A stretch of DNA of 12,469 nt from an uncultured Ellagibacter sp. (GCA_934654815.1 CAKUGU010000053.1:1-12469), one strand, 5' to 3'; positions 1 through 5,492 are shown, numbered from the stretch's first letter. Translations and numbers: made by a program. The notes: generated from the letters alone by a model not told the origin.

Positions 1-1
1 G

Positions 2-523
2 ATCCTTGAGATGGCGCTGACCGACAAGGGCGCCTACATGGGCAACACGCTCCCCGTCCCGCTCGACTTCAAGGGCGATCTCAACTTCAGCGACGACAAA
101 TACGCGGTCGACATCGACGGCGACAAGTCGAACCTGTATCTGACGAGCCATTCCACGCCGCTTCGCTGCCTGCACGGTTTCGACAAGATGGACGATTTCG
201 CGCTTCGCCACTTCGCTCTCGACGCGGGGTTCGGTGCGATCGAACGACATGATTTCAATGCCGATAAAGGGCAGGTCATAACCATGATCCGCATCTCGTC
301 CGACTGCAAGGAGATGTTCATCGGGCGAGGGGAGATCGTCGCCGGTTTCGGGTACGACTCCGACAACTGCAACGGCGGATTCGTCTTCCGTGTTGCCGAC
401 CAGGAGGACTTCATGCTGAAGCATGCGACGTTCGGGCTCCATCTTCCGCTTGTGTACGGCGATTACGTCGACGATTTCGTGTTCATCGCCAAGCGTTTGG
501 GCCTTGTGCCTGTTTTGGCTTAA
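2..523 (+). CDS. L-fucose isomerase-like protein, C-terminal part (5' truncated by window edge)
   Basis: The reading frame is open to the left edge (Ile-Leu-Glu codons precede the first ATG at 11), so this is the 3' end of a larger gene. The 173 visible residues resemble the C-terminal domain of the L-fucose/L-arabinose isomerase family. They show a LTSHSTPL segment, a strand with GQVITMIRI, the turn MFIGRGEIV, and near the end HATFGLHLPLVYGDYVDD followed by a final hydrophobic stretch. In this family the C-terminal domain helps close the active site that interconverts aldose and ketose sugars using a divalent metal. The catalytic acidic residues lie upstream of the window and cannot be checked, so substrate and activity are unknown. 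The next gene starts 8 nt after the stop, which suggests one transcript. The family call is from recalled motifs, not a search. Confidence 0.65.
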   Translation: MLEMALTDKGAYMGNTLPVPLDFKGDLNFSDDKYAVDIDGDKSNLYLTSHSTPLRCLHGFDKMDDFALRHFALDAGFGAIERHDFNADKGQVITMIRISSDCKEMFIGRGEIVAGFGYDSDNCNGGFVFRVADQEDFMLKHATFGLHLPLVYGDYVDDFVFIAKRLGLVPVLA

Positions 524-531
524 AAGCGAGC

Positions 532-969
532 GTGAGCGCGATGCCTTCCGACGAGGTTATGGGCAAGCTTCTCGAGTCGAAGCGCCGATCGGCTGAAGTG
601 TGCGACGCGTTCGCCCGCTTACGCGCCGATGGCGAGCTCTGCGAATCCAAGGTTGCGCGTCTGGTGAAGGAATTCGTTCTCGCGAAGTTCCGCTTGAACG
701 CCGACGAGGTGAGTGAGGCGGGCGGCAACCTGGAAAAACTTGCGCAGACGAGCATCGCGAAGATGCTCGCTATCGCACCGGAGATCGTGAAGCGGGAGGA
801 CAAGCCGGCGAACTGTGACGGCGCTGACAGCGCCACGGTGAAGCAGGCTCTCATGATCATGGCCTTGCGTCGCGAGTTCGAAGTCGATTTCGACTGCTTC
901 GAAGCGGGGCTTTGTAAGACGACGGGAGAGCTTTCCGGTCTGGTCGCAAGATCGATCGGGGCTGCGTAG
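532..969 (+). CDS. Uncharacterised 145-residue protein with weak acyl-carrier-protein-like C-terminal half
   Basis: I do not recognise this protein with confidence. It is soluble, mostly helical in appearance, with four Cys (24, 37, 95, 122, plus 128 near the end) and no signal peptide or membrane segment. Residues about 97-140 recall helices II-IV of an acyl carrier protein: GADS at 97-100, a hydrophobic helix ending ALRREFEVDF (111-120), then KTTGELSGLV (129-138). The usual DSL prosthetic-group motif is DSA here and the helix spacing is about two residues longer, so phosphopantetheinylation is doubtful. Residues 41-60 could form the first carrier helix. The start could be GTG 532 or ATG 541; neither has a strong Shine-Dalgarno, and translation may be coupled to the isomerase-like gene ending 8 nt upstream. 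Coding is supported by length, tight spacing and GC-ending codons. Confidence 0.6.
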   Translation: MSAMPSDEVMGKLLESKRRSAEVCDAFARLRADGELCESKVARLVKEFVLAKFRLNADEVSEAGGNLEKLAQTSIAKMLAIAPEIVKREDKPANCDGADSATVKQALMIMALRREFEVDFDCFEAGLCKTTGELSGLVARSIGAA

Positions 970-985
970 CGAATAGGGGGGGGGG

Positions 986-1014
986 CGGGGTCTTGCTCGG
1001 CGAGCGAGGCCCCG
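986..1014. repeat. Strong hairpin after the 145-residue gene
   Basis: A 13-bp stem (two or three G-T pairs) closes a three-base GGC loop: CGGGGTCTTGCTC pairs with GAGCGAGGCCCCG. It lies 17 nt after the stop at 969 and directly follows a G10 run. No T-tract follows on either strand, so it is not a classical intrinsic terminator, though it could stabilise the 3' end of the upstream transcript. Confidence 0.6.
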
Positions 1015-1068
1015 CGTGCTCGTGGAGCCGCTTCGCCGCGGCACCGCGGCGCGACACGGAGTAGCACG
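1015..1068. repeat. Nested inverted repeat upstream of the sufE-like gene
   Basis: Outer arms CGTGCT (1015-1020) and AGCACG (1063-1068), middle arms CGTG (1021-1024) and CACG (1055-1058), and inner arms CGCCGCGG (1034-1041) and CCGCGGCG (1044-1051) nest in order. Together they form one long imperfect hairpin. It ends 34 nt before the sufE-like start codon. The function is unknown; it could be a palindromic intergenic repeat or a regulatory structure. Confidence 0.55.
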
Positions 1069-1102
1069 GGAAGAACAGGACGAGGCGATCAGGGGGGTGC
1101 GC

Positions 1103-1594
1103 ATGCCTGAGGAGAACGGGAATAGGCCGTGCGAGCAAGGCATAGCGGAGCGGGAGAGGCGCCTTCTGGCGAATTTCCGCCTGCTCGACGATCGTTTCCT
1201 GCAATTCGAGTACCTCATGAGCTTCGTCGCCGATTTGGATGAGCTGCCCGATGGCGAGTGTGATGAGTCGTTCGCCGTCGATGGTTGCAACGGCAAGGCA
1301 TGGATTGAGCTGTCTGCGCCCAGTGGATGCTTGTCGATGCGGGGAAGCGCGGACGCGCTTGTGATCAAGAGTCTGATAGGCGTGCTGAGCTGGCTGCTCA
1401 ACGGAAGAACGCTTCGCGAGATTCGCGAGTGGAAACCCGCGATGATGGATGATCCTCTGTTCAGGAAGCAGGTTGTCGGCAATCGCCGGAAGGGATTCGA
1501 ATCTATGATCGACACGGTACGGCGCTATTGCGGCGCGGCGTGCACATCGGCGAAAGGAAAAGGCCACCGGAAACAAGCCGATGGCCTAGGATGA
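1103..1594 (+). CDS. SufE-like cysteine desulfurase activator
   Basis: This is a 163-residue member of the SufE family. SufE proteins accept persulfide sulfur from a cysteine desulfurase (SufS/CsdA type) on one Cys and pass it to Fe-S cluster assembly in the cytoplasm. Residues 20-45 match the N-terminal helices (LLANFRLLDD ... FEYLM). The acceptor Cys is C62 in VDGCNGKAWIEL. SADALVIKSLIGVLSWLLNGRT (82-103) matches the central region when read in two parts, and NRRKGFESMIDTVR (127-140) matches the family C-terminus. The start is ATG 1103 because a G-rich Shine-Dalgarno (AGGGGG, 1091-1096) sits 6 nt upstream and family homology begins just after. The frame is open back to 1016, but that stretch is hairpin DNA. 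No desulfurase or scaffold gene is in the window. The last 15 residues lie beyond the family domain and overlap the tRNA terminator on the other strand. Confidence 0.85.
   Translation: MPEENGNRPCEQGIAERERRLLANFRLLDDRFLQFEYLMSFVADLDELPDGECDESFAVDGCNGKAWIELSAPSGCLSMRGSADALVIKSLIGVLSWLLNGRTLREIREWKPAMMDDPLFRKQVVGNRRKGFESMIDTVRRYCGAACTSAKGKGHRKQADGLG
1557..1587 (-). terminator. Intrinsic terminator of the minus-strand tRNA (CAT) gene
   Basis: Read on the minus strand, AGGCCATCGG pairs with CCGGTGGCCT across a 7-nt loop (10 bp with one wobble) and is followed by TTTTCCTTT. It begins 10 nt after the tRNA 3' end. It lies inside the last codons of the sufE-like gene. Confidence 0.85.
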
Positions 1595-1596
1595 TT

Positions 1597-1671
1597 TGGT
1601 GGGCCCACCCGGATTCGAACCGAGAACCAAAGGATTATGAGTCCCCTGCTCCACCATTGAGCTACAGGCCC
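1597..1671 (-). tRNA. tRNA with CAT anticodon (Met elongator or Ile-lysidine)
   Basis: The minus strand gives a complete 75-nt cloverleaf with encoded CCA. The acceptor GGGCCTG pairs with TGGGCCC, the D-arm is AGCTCAATGGTGGAGC, and the anticodon loop is CTCATAA. The T-arm is TTCTCGGTTCGAATCCGGG. The anticodon is CAT. Sequence alone does not decide between elongator Met and the Ile isoacceptor whose C34 is modified to lysidine. An initiator is unlikely, since its first base pair would be mismatched and here it is G-C. Confidence 0.93.
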
Positions 1672-1685
1672 TTACGCGAATGTAT

Positions 1686-1712
1686 AAAAATACCCGCCAA
1701 AAGCGGGTATTT
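1686..1712 (-). terminator. Intrinsic terminator between the two tRNA genes
   Basis: A perfect 10-bp stem (AAATACCCGC with GCGGGTATTT) has a 5-nt loop. On the minus strand it is followed by further T residues. It sits 13 nt after the 3' end of tRNA-Asn and 14 nt before the 5' end of the CAT tRNA. The plus-strand reading also ends in TTT followed by CGAGTTTT, so it might act both ways. Confidence 0.8.
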
Positions 1713-1724
1713 CGAGTTTTAAAA

Positions 1725-1799
1725 TGGCTCCCCGGGTAGGATTCGAACCTACAACCCTCCGGTTAACAGCCGGATGCTCTGCCGTTGAGCTACCGAGGA
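1725..1799 (-). tRNA. tRNA-Asn (GTT)
   Basis: The minus strand shows a 75-nt cloverleaf with encoded CCA. The acceptor TCCTCGG pairs with CCGGGGA (one G-T), the D-arm is AGCTCAACGGCAGAGC, and the anticodon stem-loop CCGGCTGTTAACCGG has GTT at positions 34-36. The T-arm is TTGTAGGTTCGAATCCTAC. GTT reads AAC/AAU, hence asparagine. Confidence 0.96.
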
Positions 1800-1841
1800 A
1801 TCTGCCAATCGCTTGCGCTCTTTTCGAACGCGCAAGAAAGT

Positions 1842-1869
1842 ATTATACGCATCTCAGAAACGAGCGCAA
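1842..1869 (-). promoter_or_regulatory. Promoter of tRNA-Asn
   Basis: On the minus strand, a perfect -10 TATAAT (1842-1847) is preceded at 16 nt by TTGCGC (1864-1869). Transcription would begin near 1835, giving a leader of about 35 nt. That leader can fold through CTTGCGC (1812-1818) and GCGCAAG (1830-1836). Confidence 0.8.
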
Positions 1870-1963
1870 GCCCCTTTTTCAACTTTTTTGTCCTGTTCTT
1901 TCTCGGGTGGAGGCGGGCGCTGGCCGGGTTCGTCTTGAGCCGACTTCACGCTCTATGCAATCC

Positions 1964-1994
1964 TTGACTTTGAGCTAACTTCTAGTTTTATCGT
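1964..1994 (+). promoter_or_regulatory. Flavodoxin promoter with MerR-type architecture
   Basis: A -35 TTGACT (1964-1969) is followed at 19 nt by TATCGT (1989-1994), or at 16 nt by TTTTAT (1986-1991). Between them lies an imperfect dyad, ACTTTGAGCT / AACTTCTAGT (1967-1986). An over-long spacer with a dyad is the arrangement used by MerR-family activators. The overall look resembles their GACTTGGAGTTAACTCC-like targets. No regulator gene is adjacent, so this is inferred from pattern only. Confidence 0.5.
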
Positions 1995-2022
1995 GGGGCC
2001 AGTCGAAGAAGAAAGGACTCTC

Positions 2023-2523
2023 ATGACGAAGAAAATGCTTGTGGTGTACTACAGCTGGTCCAATGGGAACACCGAAGGCATCGCGAAGCAGCTTGCGCGC
2101 GCATGCGGTGCCGACATCGAGCGCATCGAGACCAGCGTTCCTTACCCGAAAGACTACGATGCGACCGTCCGCCAGGGGAAACGCGAGGTCGACGAGGGCT
2201 TCAAGCCAAACATAGAGGCCCTGACGCACGACCCGGCCGATTACGATGTGATCGCCGTCGGCACGCCGACATGGTGGTACACCATGGCGCCTGCCGTTGC
2301 CACGTTCTTCTCGGAGCATTCCTGGGAAGGGAAGACCGTCGTGCCGTTCGCGACAAACGGCGGATGGCCCGGGTCCGTCTTCTCCGATATGGAGGACGCC
2401 GCCGAGGGCGCTTCCTTCGGTCCAGCGCTCGAGGCCCGCTTCGATTCCTCGGGTGGTGCGCGGCTCATGAGCTCGCAGAGCGACATCGACGAATGGGTCG
2501 AGGAAGTGAAGGGGATCCTCTAA
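2023..2523 (+). CDS. Flavodoxin family protein
   Basis: This is a 166-residue cytoplasmic flavodoxin-fold protein, the usual length for a single-domain flavodoxin. The N-terminal strand MLVVYYSWSNGNT (5-17) carries the FMN phosphate loop (S/T-rich, ending in GNT). GTPTWWYTMAP (80-90) is the loop with aromatic residues expected to stack on the isoalloxazine ring. FATNGGWPG (109-117) is the third flavin-contacting segment. It probably shuttles electrons or reduces a small molecule; the partner is unknown. ATG 2023 is chosen because GAAAGGA lies about 6-8 nt upstream; an in-frame GTG at 1993 falls within the promoter. It is monocistronic: the next co-oriented gene is over 1.8 kb away. Confidence 0.88.
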   Translation: MTKKMLVVYYSWSNGNTEGIAKQLARACGADIERIETSVPYPKDYDATVRQGKREVDEGFKPNIEALTHDPADYDVIAVGTPTWWYTMAPAVATFFSEHSWEGKTVVPFATNGGWPGSVFSDMEDAAEGASFGPALEARFDSSGGARLMSSQSDIDEWVEEVKGIL

Positions 2524-2553
2524 CCCGGCATTGAGGGCTGGGGCTAGATGTTG

Positions 2554-2595
2554 GGCGAGCACTAAGGATACGCCTTTGGGCTCTTAGTGCTCGCC
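2554..2595. repeat. Perfect 13-bp inverted repeat after the flavodoxin gene
   Basis: GGCGAGCACTAAG (2554-2566) and CTTAGTGCTCGCC (2583-2595) are perfect reverse complements across a 16-nt centre, which itself contains GCC...GGGC. Flanking GCTGGG (2537-2542) and CCCAGC further out could extend the structure. No T-tract follows immediately, so it may be an atypical flavodoxin terminator or a palindromic intergenic element. Confidence 0.7.
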
Positions 2596-2686
2596 ATGCC
2601 CATGCCCAGCTTGGACTCTCCTTGCTTTGCGTTGCAGGCGGCATCGAGGGCATCTTCCGCGGTATAAGGAGGGTTCCCCGATTGAG

Positions 2687-2846
2687 ATGGCGGTGAGTTC
2701 CGGTTTTGCAAGGGCTGAACACTTTTCTTGCTCTCAAATGGCGGCGTATGCCGGGTTTGCAAAGGCGGACCGCGTTTCTCGTCGCAGGCCGCCATTTCAA
2801 GGCCGAAAACACACCTGCGCGTTGCAAACCCGGCGTTGCCCGCCAT
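2687..2846. repeat. Array of 51-bp repeats, third unit inverted
   Basis: ATGGCGG starts at 2687 and 2738, and its reverse complement CCGCCAT starts at 2789 and 2840, all exactly 51 bp apart. Units 1 and 2 (plus) and unit 3 (read on minus from 2846) share ATGGCGG, six variable bases, CCGG, TTTGCAA, then a variable tail containing TTTC or TTTTC. The units differ at many sites, so the array is old or relaxed. Because 51 is a multiple of 3, short open frames on both strands (for example plus from 2687, minus from 2846) translate as 17-residue repeats. I regard those as by-products of the array. Confidence 0.75.
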
Positions 2847-2981
2847 CGCAGCAGGGCTCCACTTCGGCTTGCATCTCGCGAAGCCGTTCTTGAGCGTCGT
2901 CAGCTGTCAGAAAAACACGCGTGAGTTTCGCGCATCCGGCGCCGTCCGCTATTCGTGGAACCGTTACCGCTCCCAAGCATG

Positions 2982-3010
2982 AAAAAGGCCCCCGCATCGC
3001 TGCGGGAGCC
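2982..3010 (-). terminator. Intrinsic terminator of trpS
   Basis: On the minus strand, GGCTCCCGCA pairs with TGCGGGGGCC around the stable tetraloop GCGA (10 bp, one wobble) and is followed by TTTTTC. It lies 75 nt beyond the trpS stop codon, in the correct orientation. Confidence 0.9.
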
Positions 3011-3084
3011 TGTTGAACCCGTTGGTCGTATCGGAAGCCTGCGCGCCGTGCCAACGCCCTGCGCCGCGCGCCCCACGCAAAGCC

Positions 3085-4140
3085 CTACGCCGTGTAGACC
3101 ATGCCCATGGCTTCGCGCACCTCGCCGAGGGTTTCGTTCGCGATCTCGTTCGCGCGGCGATTGCCCTCCGCCAGGATGTCGGCGATGTAGGCCGGGTCCT
3201 TCGCCAGCTCCTCGCGGCGCTCGCGGATGGGCGCCAGATACCCGTTCACGCTCTCGGTGACGTACTTCTTCAGCGCGCCCGAGCCGCCGTTGCCGATTTC
3301 CTCGGCGATCTCGACCTCCGTGCGACCGGTGCACAGCGCCGCGGTGGTCAGAAGCGCCGACACGCCGGGACGGTTGTCGGGGTCGAAGGTGATGAAGCGC
3401 TCGGAGTCGGTCTGGCTCTTCTTGATGAGCTTCGCGGTTTCCTCCGCCGTGGCCGAAAGGCTGATGGCGTTGCCGTAGCTCTTCGACATCTTGCGGCCGT
3501 CGAGGCCGGGGATGAGCACGGCGTCGGTGAGCACGCCGTCGGGCTCGGGGAACACGGGCGCGTAACGCTCGTTGAAGCGGCGGGCGATCTGGCGCGTCTG
3601 CTCGATGTGGGGCAGCTGGTCTTTGCCGACCGGCACGATATTGCCCTTGCAGAACAGGATGTCGCACGCCTGATGGACGGGATAGGTGAGCAGAAGTCCG
3701 GTGAGCGCGTGCCCCGACGCCTCCTGCTCGGACTTCACCGTGGGGTTGCGCTCGAGCTCGGCCTCGGTGCACAGCGACAGGAACGGCAGCATGAGCTGGT
3801 TCAACGCAGGAATGTGGGAATGCGTGAAGATGATGGTCTTTTCCGGGTCGATGCCGCACGCCATGTAGTCGATCACCATGTTGCGCACGTTGTCGGCGAT
3901 GTTGGCCGTGGTGTCGCGGTCGGTGATGACCTGATAGTCCGCGATGACGATGCGCGTGGTGATCCCTGCGTTCTGCAGAGCGACGCGCTCCTTGATCGTG
4001 CCGAAGTAGTGGCCGAGGTGCAGCCGACCGGTCGGGCGGTCGCCGGTGAGCATGGTGTATTTCTCGGGGTGCACCGCGAAATCGGCGCGGATCTCGTCGC
4101 TGCGCTTCTTGGAAGCGAGGAAGCTGTCTTCGTTAGCCAT
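3085..4140 (-). CDS. trpS: Tryptophan--tRNA ligase
   Basis: This is a 351-residue class I aminoacyl-tRNA synthetase that charges tRNA-Trp with tryptophan using ATP in the cytoplasm. Family signs are PTGRLHLGHYFG (36-47, the HIGH motif as HLGH) and DYQVITDRD (68-76). It also has HSHIPALNQLML (107-118), GKDQLPHIEQTRQIARRFN (172-190) and KMSKS at 217-221 in GRKMSKSYGN. The length fits bacterial TrpS (about 330-350). ATG 4138-4140 is chosen because family homology begins shortly after it and a weak AAGAAG lies just upstream. The frame is open further upstream, but that stretch contains the promoter and leader. It is transcribed alone, divergent from the SGNH gene, and ends at a clear terminator. 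Confidence 0.96.
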   Translation of the reverse strand: MANEDSFLASKKRSDEIRADFAVHPEKYTMLTGDRPTGRLHLGHYFGTIKERVALQNAGITTRIVIADYQVITDRDTTANIADNVRNMVIDYMACGIDPEKTIIFTHSHIPALNQLMLPFLSLCTEAELERNPTVKSEQEASGHALTGLLLTYPVHQACDILFCKGNIVPVGKDQLPHIEQTRQIARRFNERYAPVFPEPDGVLTDAVLIPGLDGRKMSKSYGNAISLSATAEETAKLIKKSQTDSERFITFDPDNRPGVSALLTTAALCTGRTEVEIAEEIGNGGSGALKKYVTESVNGYLAPIRERREELAKDPAYIADILAEGNRRANEIANETLGEVREAMGMVYTA

Positions 4141-4158
4141 AAATCTTCTTTCCTGTGC

Positions 4159-4187
4159 CCGTGCAAACTGCGCAGCGCGGTGCACGG
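4159..4187 (-). promoter_or_regulatory. Hairpin in the trpS 5' leader
   Basis: On the minus strand, CCGTGCA and TGCACGG (7 bp) enclose a 15-nt loop ending 18 nt before the trpS start codon. It lies within the roughly 90-nt leader predicted from the -10 at 4236-4241. No T-box elements are seen, so a regulatory role is only a possibility. Confidence 0.4.
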
Positions 4188-4235
4188 TTCGCTTTTCTTT
4201 CGGTGGTCTTGCGCGCGCAATGCGCACGAGAAGAG

Positions 4236-4241
4236 AGTATA
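4236..4241 (-). promoter_or_regulatory. Probable -10 element of trpS
   Basis: TATACT on the minus strand lies about 95 nt before the start codon, and transcription would begin near 4229. No good -35 hexamer is visible at 16-18 nt spacing. A perfect palindrome, TTGCGCGCGCAA (4209-4220), sits in the early leader. Confidence 0.5.
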
Positions 4242-4254
4242 GCATTACGCTCGT

Positions 4255-4307
4255 CGGAAAAATCGCATGCTCGCGCCCACGACTCTGCCCGGAAACAATC
4301 GCATGCT
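4255..4307. repeat. Direct repeat in the trpS/SGNH divergent region
   Basis: CGGAAA-AATCGCATGCT (4255-4271) and CGGAAACAATCGCATGCT (4290-4307) differ by one inserted C and lie about 35 bp apart. Each copy contains the palindrome GCATGC. The second copy overlaps TAGAAT (4307-4312), a possible -10 for the plus-strand gene. The spacing and location suggest paired operator sites, but no regulator is identified. Confidence 0.55.
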
Positions 4308-4345
4308 AGAATCGGCCCACCGAAGATATCGCAAGGGGGCAACGC

Positions 4346-5365
4346 ATGACCTACTTCTCCGTTTTGGGAGATTCCATCTCGACGTTCGAAGGGCTCATTC
4401 CCGAAGGATGGCGGCTGTACTACGACAAGTATTTCCGCGAGGACACGGGCGTCATCGAGCCCTCCGACACCTGGTGGGGGCGCGTGATCGACCACTTCGG
4501 GGGGAAGCTCCTCGTCGACGGCGCTTTCTCGGGAAGCCTCGTCGAGGGCGCGGGCTTTCCCGCGGGCGATTCCGACGAACGCGTGGCGGCGCTTGCGAAA
4601 GACGGCGTTTCCCCTGATGTGGTTCTCGTTTACATCGGCATCAACGACTACGGCTGGGGAGGCGCCCGCGCCCAGGCCGCGGGGCGGGGAAACGCGCGGC
4701 CTGCGTGCGTCGCGGGCGCTGCCGAGCCTGCGCCGGCGGTCGCGGGCGTCGCTTCCGCCGATGCGCTTTCCCGGTTCGCCGCGGCCTATGAGTCGATGCT
4801 CGTGCGCGTCCGGGCGGCCTACCCGCAGGCGCGCGTGTGGTGCGTGACCCATTGCGCTGGCCATTCGCGCGGGTGCGAGCACGCCACGTTCACCGACAAT
4901 CTGCGCGGCGTTCCCCTTGCGTCTTATAACGCCGCCATCCGCGAGGCGGCGCGCAATGCGGGTGCGAACGTGGCCGACGCCGCCGCGTTCGGGCTCGATT
5001 ACCAGTGCCGCGAGGACGGCGTGCACCCCACGGTGTTCGGCATGGCACAGCTCGCGCGCATGGTCGAGCTCTCCATCGAGCACGAGCGCGAGATCGCGGC
5101 CGAGCACGAGGCCTTCGGCGTCATGCGCGGCGCTCCGGGACCGGTGACGGCGGCGCTCGCGGCGCAGGTCGTGGCCGAGACGGGCGCGTACGTGTCCGAC
5201 CCGTGCACGAAGGGGCGCGCGTGCGTCGGGTGCTCCGAGGCGGTCTTCACGGGCAATGAGTGGATTTGCGCGTGCCGCCGCGGGGGAGAGAGCCTGCCTG
5301 CATGGGACGCGCTCGCGCTCGCCGGGCGCCTCGCCGACGAGAAGCTGCTGGAAGAGGGCCGCTAG
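4346..5365 (+). CDS. SGNH/GDSL-type hydrolase with Cys-rich C-terminal tail
   Basis: This is a 339-residue esterase/lipase-fold protein. Family blocks are clear: GDSIS with nucleophile Ser10 (block I), an SG at 62-63 near GAFSGS (block II), GINDYGWGG with Asn100 (block III), and DGVHP with Asp224 and His227 (block V). It has no signal peptide or membrane segment, so it probably acts in the cytoplasm on an unknown ester. Two features are odd. Residues about 107-137 form an Ala/Pro-rich insertion right after block III. A tail from about 280 holds Cys287, 293, 296, 308 and 310, spaced C-x5-C-x2-C-x11-C-x-C, a pattern that could bind a metal. The start ATG 4346 has AAGGGGG about 6 nt upstream. 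The family call is firm; the substrate is not known. Confidence 0.85.
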   Translation: MTYFSVLGDSISTFEGLIPEGWRLYYDKYFREDTGVIEPSDTWWGRVIDHFGGKLLVDGAFSGSLVEGAGFPAGDSDERVAALAKDGVSPDVVLVYIGINDYGWGGARAQAAGRGNARPACVAGAAEPAPAVAGVASADALSRFAAAYESMLVRVRAAYPQARVWCVTHCAGHSRGCEHATFTDNLRGVPLASYNAAIREAARNAGANVADAAAFGLDYQCREDGVHPTVFGMAQLARMVELSIEHEREIAAEHEAFGVMRGAPGPVTAALAAQVVAETGAYVSDPCTKGRACVGCSEAVFTGNEWICACRRGGESLPAWDALALAGRLADEKLLEEGR

Positions 5366-5420
5366 GGAAGGCGGACTGGGCGGGATTGGGCGGCGCCGCG
5401 AAATTTTTCGAAATCACCCC

Positions 5421-5449
5421 TTGCGCAAGTCCGAGGCGGGCGCTATTAT
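5421..5449 (+). promoter_or_regulatory. Promoter of tRNA-Val
   Basis: TTGCGC (5421-5426) and TATTAT (5444-5449) are separated by 17 nt and lie 43 nt before the mature tRNA. The -35 sits in a palindrome, CTTGCGCAAG (5420-5429). The same TTGCGC -35 is found at the tRNA-Asn promoter. Confidence 0.8.
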
Positions 5450-5492
5450 ATTTCCTCGCATCAGGAACTTTTAAGCCTCATGCAAAACATAT

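Larger units (their letters stand above)
2524..2981. other. Intergenic region without a convincing gene
   Basis: Apart from the 13-bp inverted repeat and the 51-bp repeat array described separately, no protein family is recognisable here on either strand. A good ribosome binding site-like AAGGAGGG occurs at 2666-2673. However, it is 13 nt from ATG 2687, and the frame that follows is the repeat translation ending at 2893. The stretch 2847-2981 shows nothing further. Confidence 0.55.

Noticed and set aside
1993..2022. GTG start for the flavodoxin at 1993
   Set aside because: It overlaps the predicted -10 region and lacks a ribosome binding site; ATG 2023 has GAAAGGA upstream and matches the family start.
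2687..2846. CRISPR array
   Set aside because: Only three or four units, repeats degenerate along their length, no constant repeat plus unique spacer pattern, one unit inverted, and no cas genes.
2562..2893. Small open frames on both strands across the 51-bp repeat array
   Set aside because: They translate the repeat unit in multiples of 17 residues on both strands at once, better explained by repeat length than by selection for protein. A plus-strand peptide from 2687 is not fully excluded.
3013..4242. 409-codon plus-strand open frame opposite trpS
   Set aside because: Antisense shadow of trpS, which has HIGH and KMSKS motifs; this frame has no recognisable domain.
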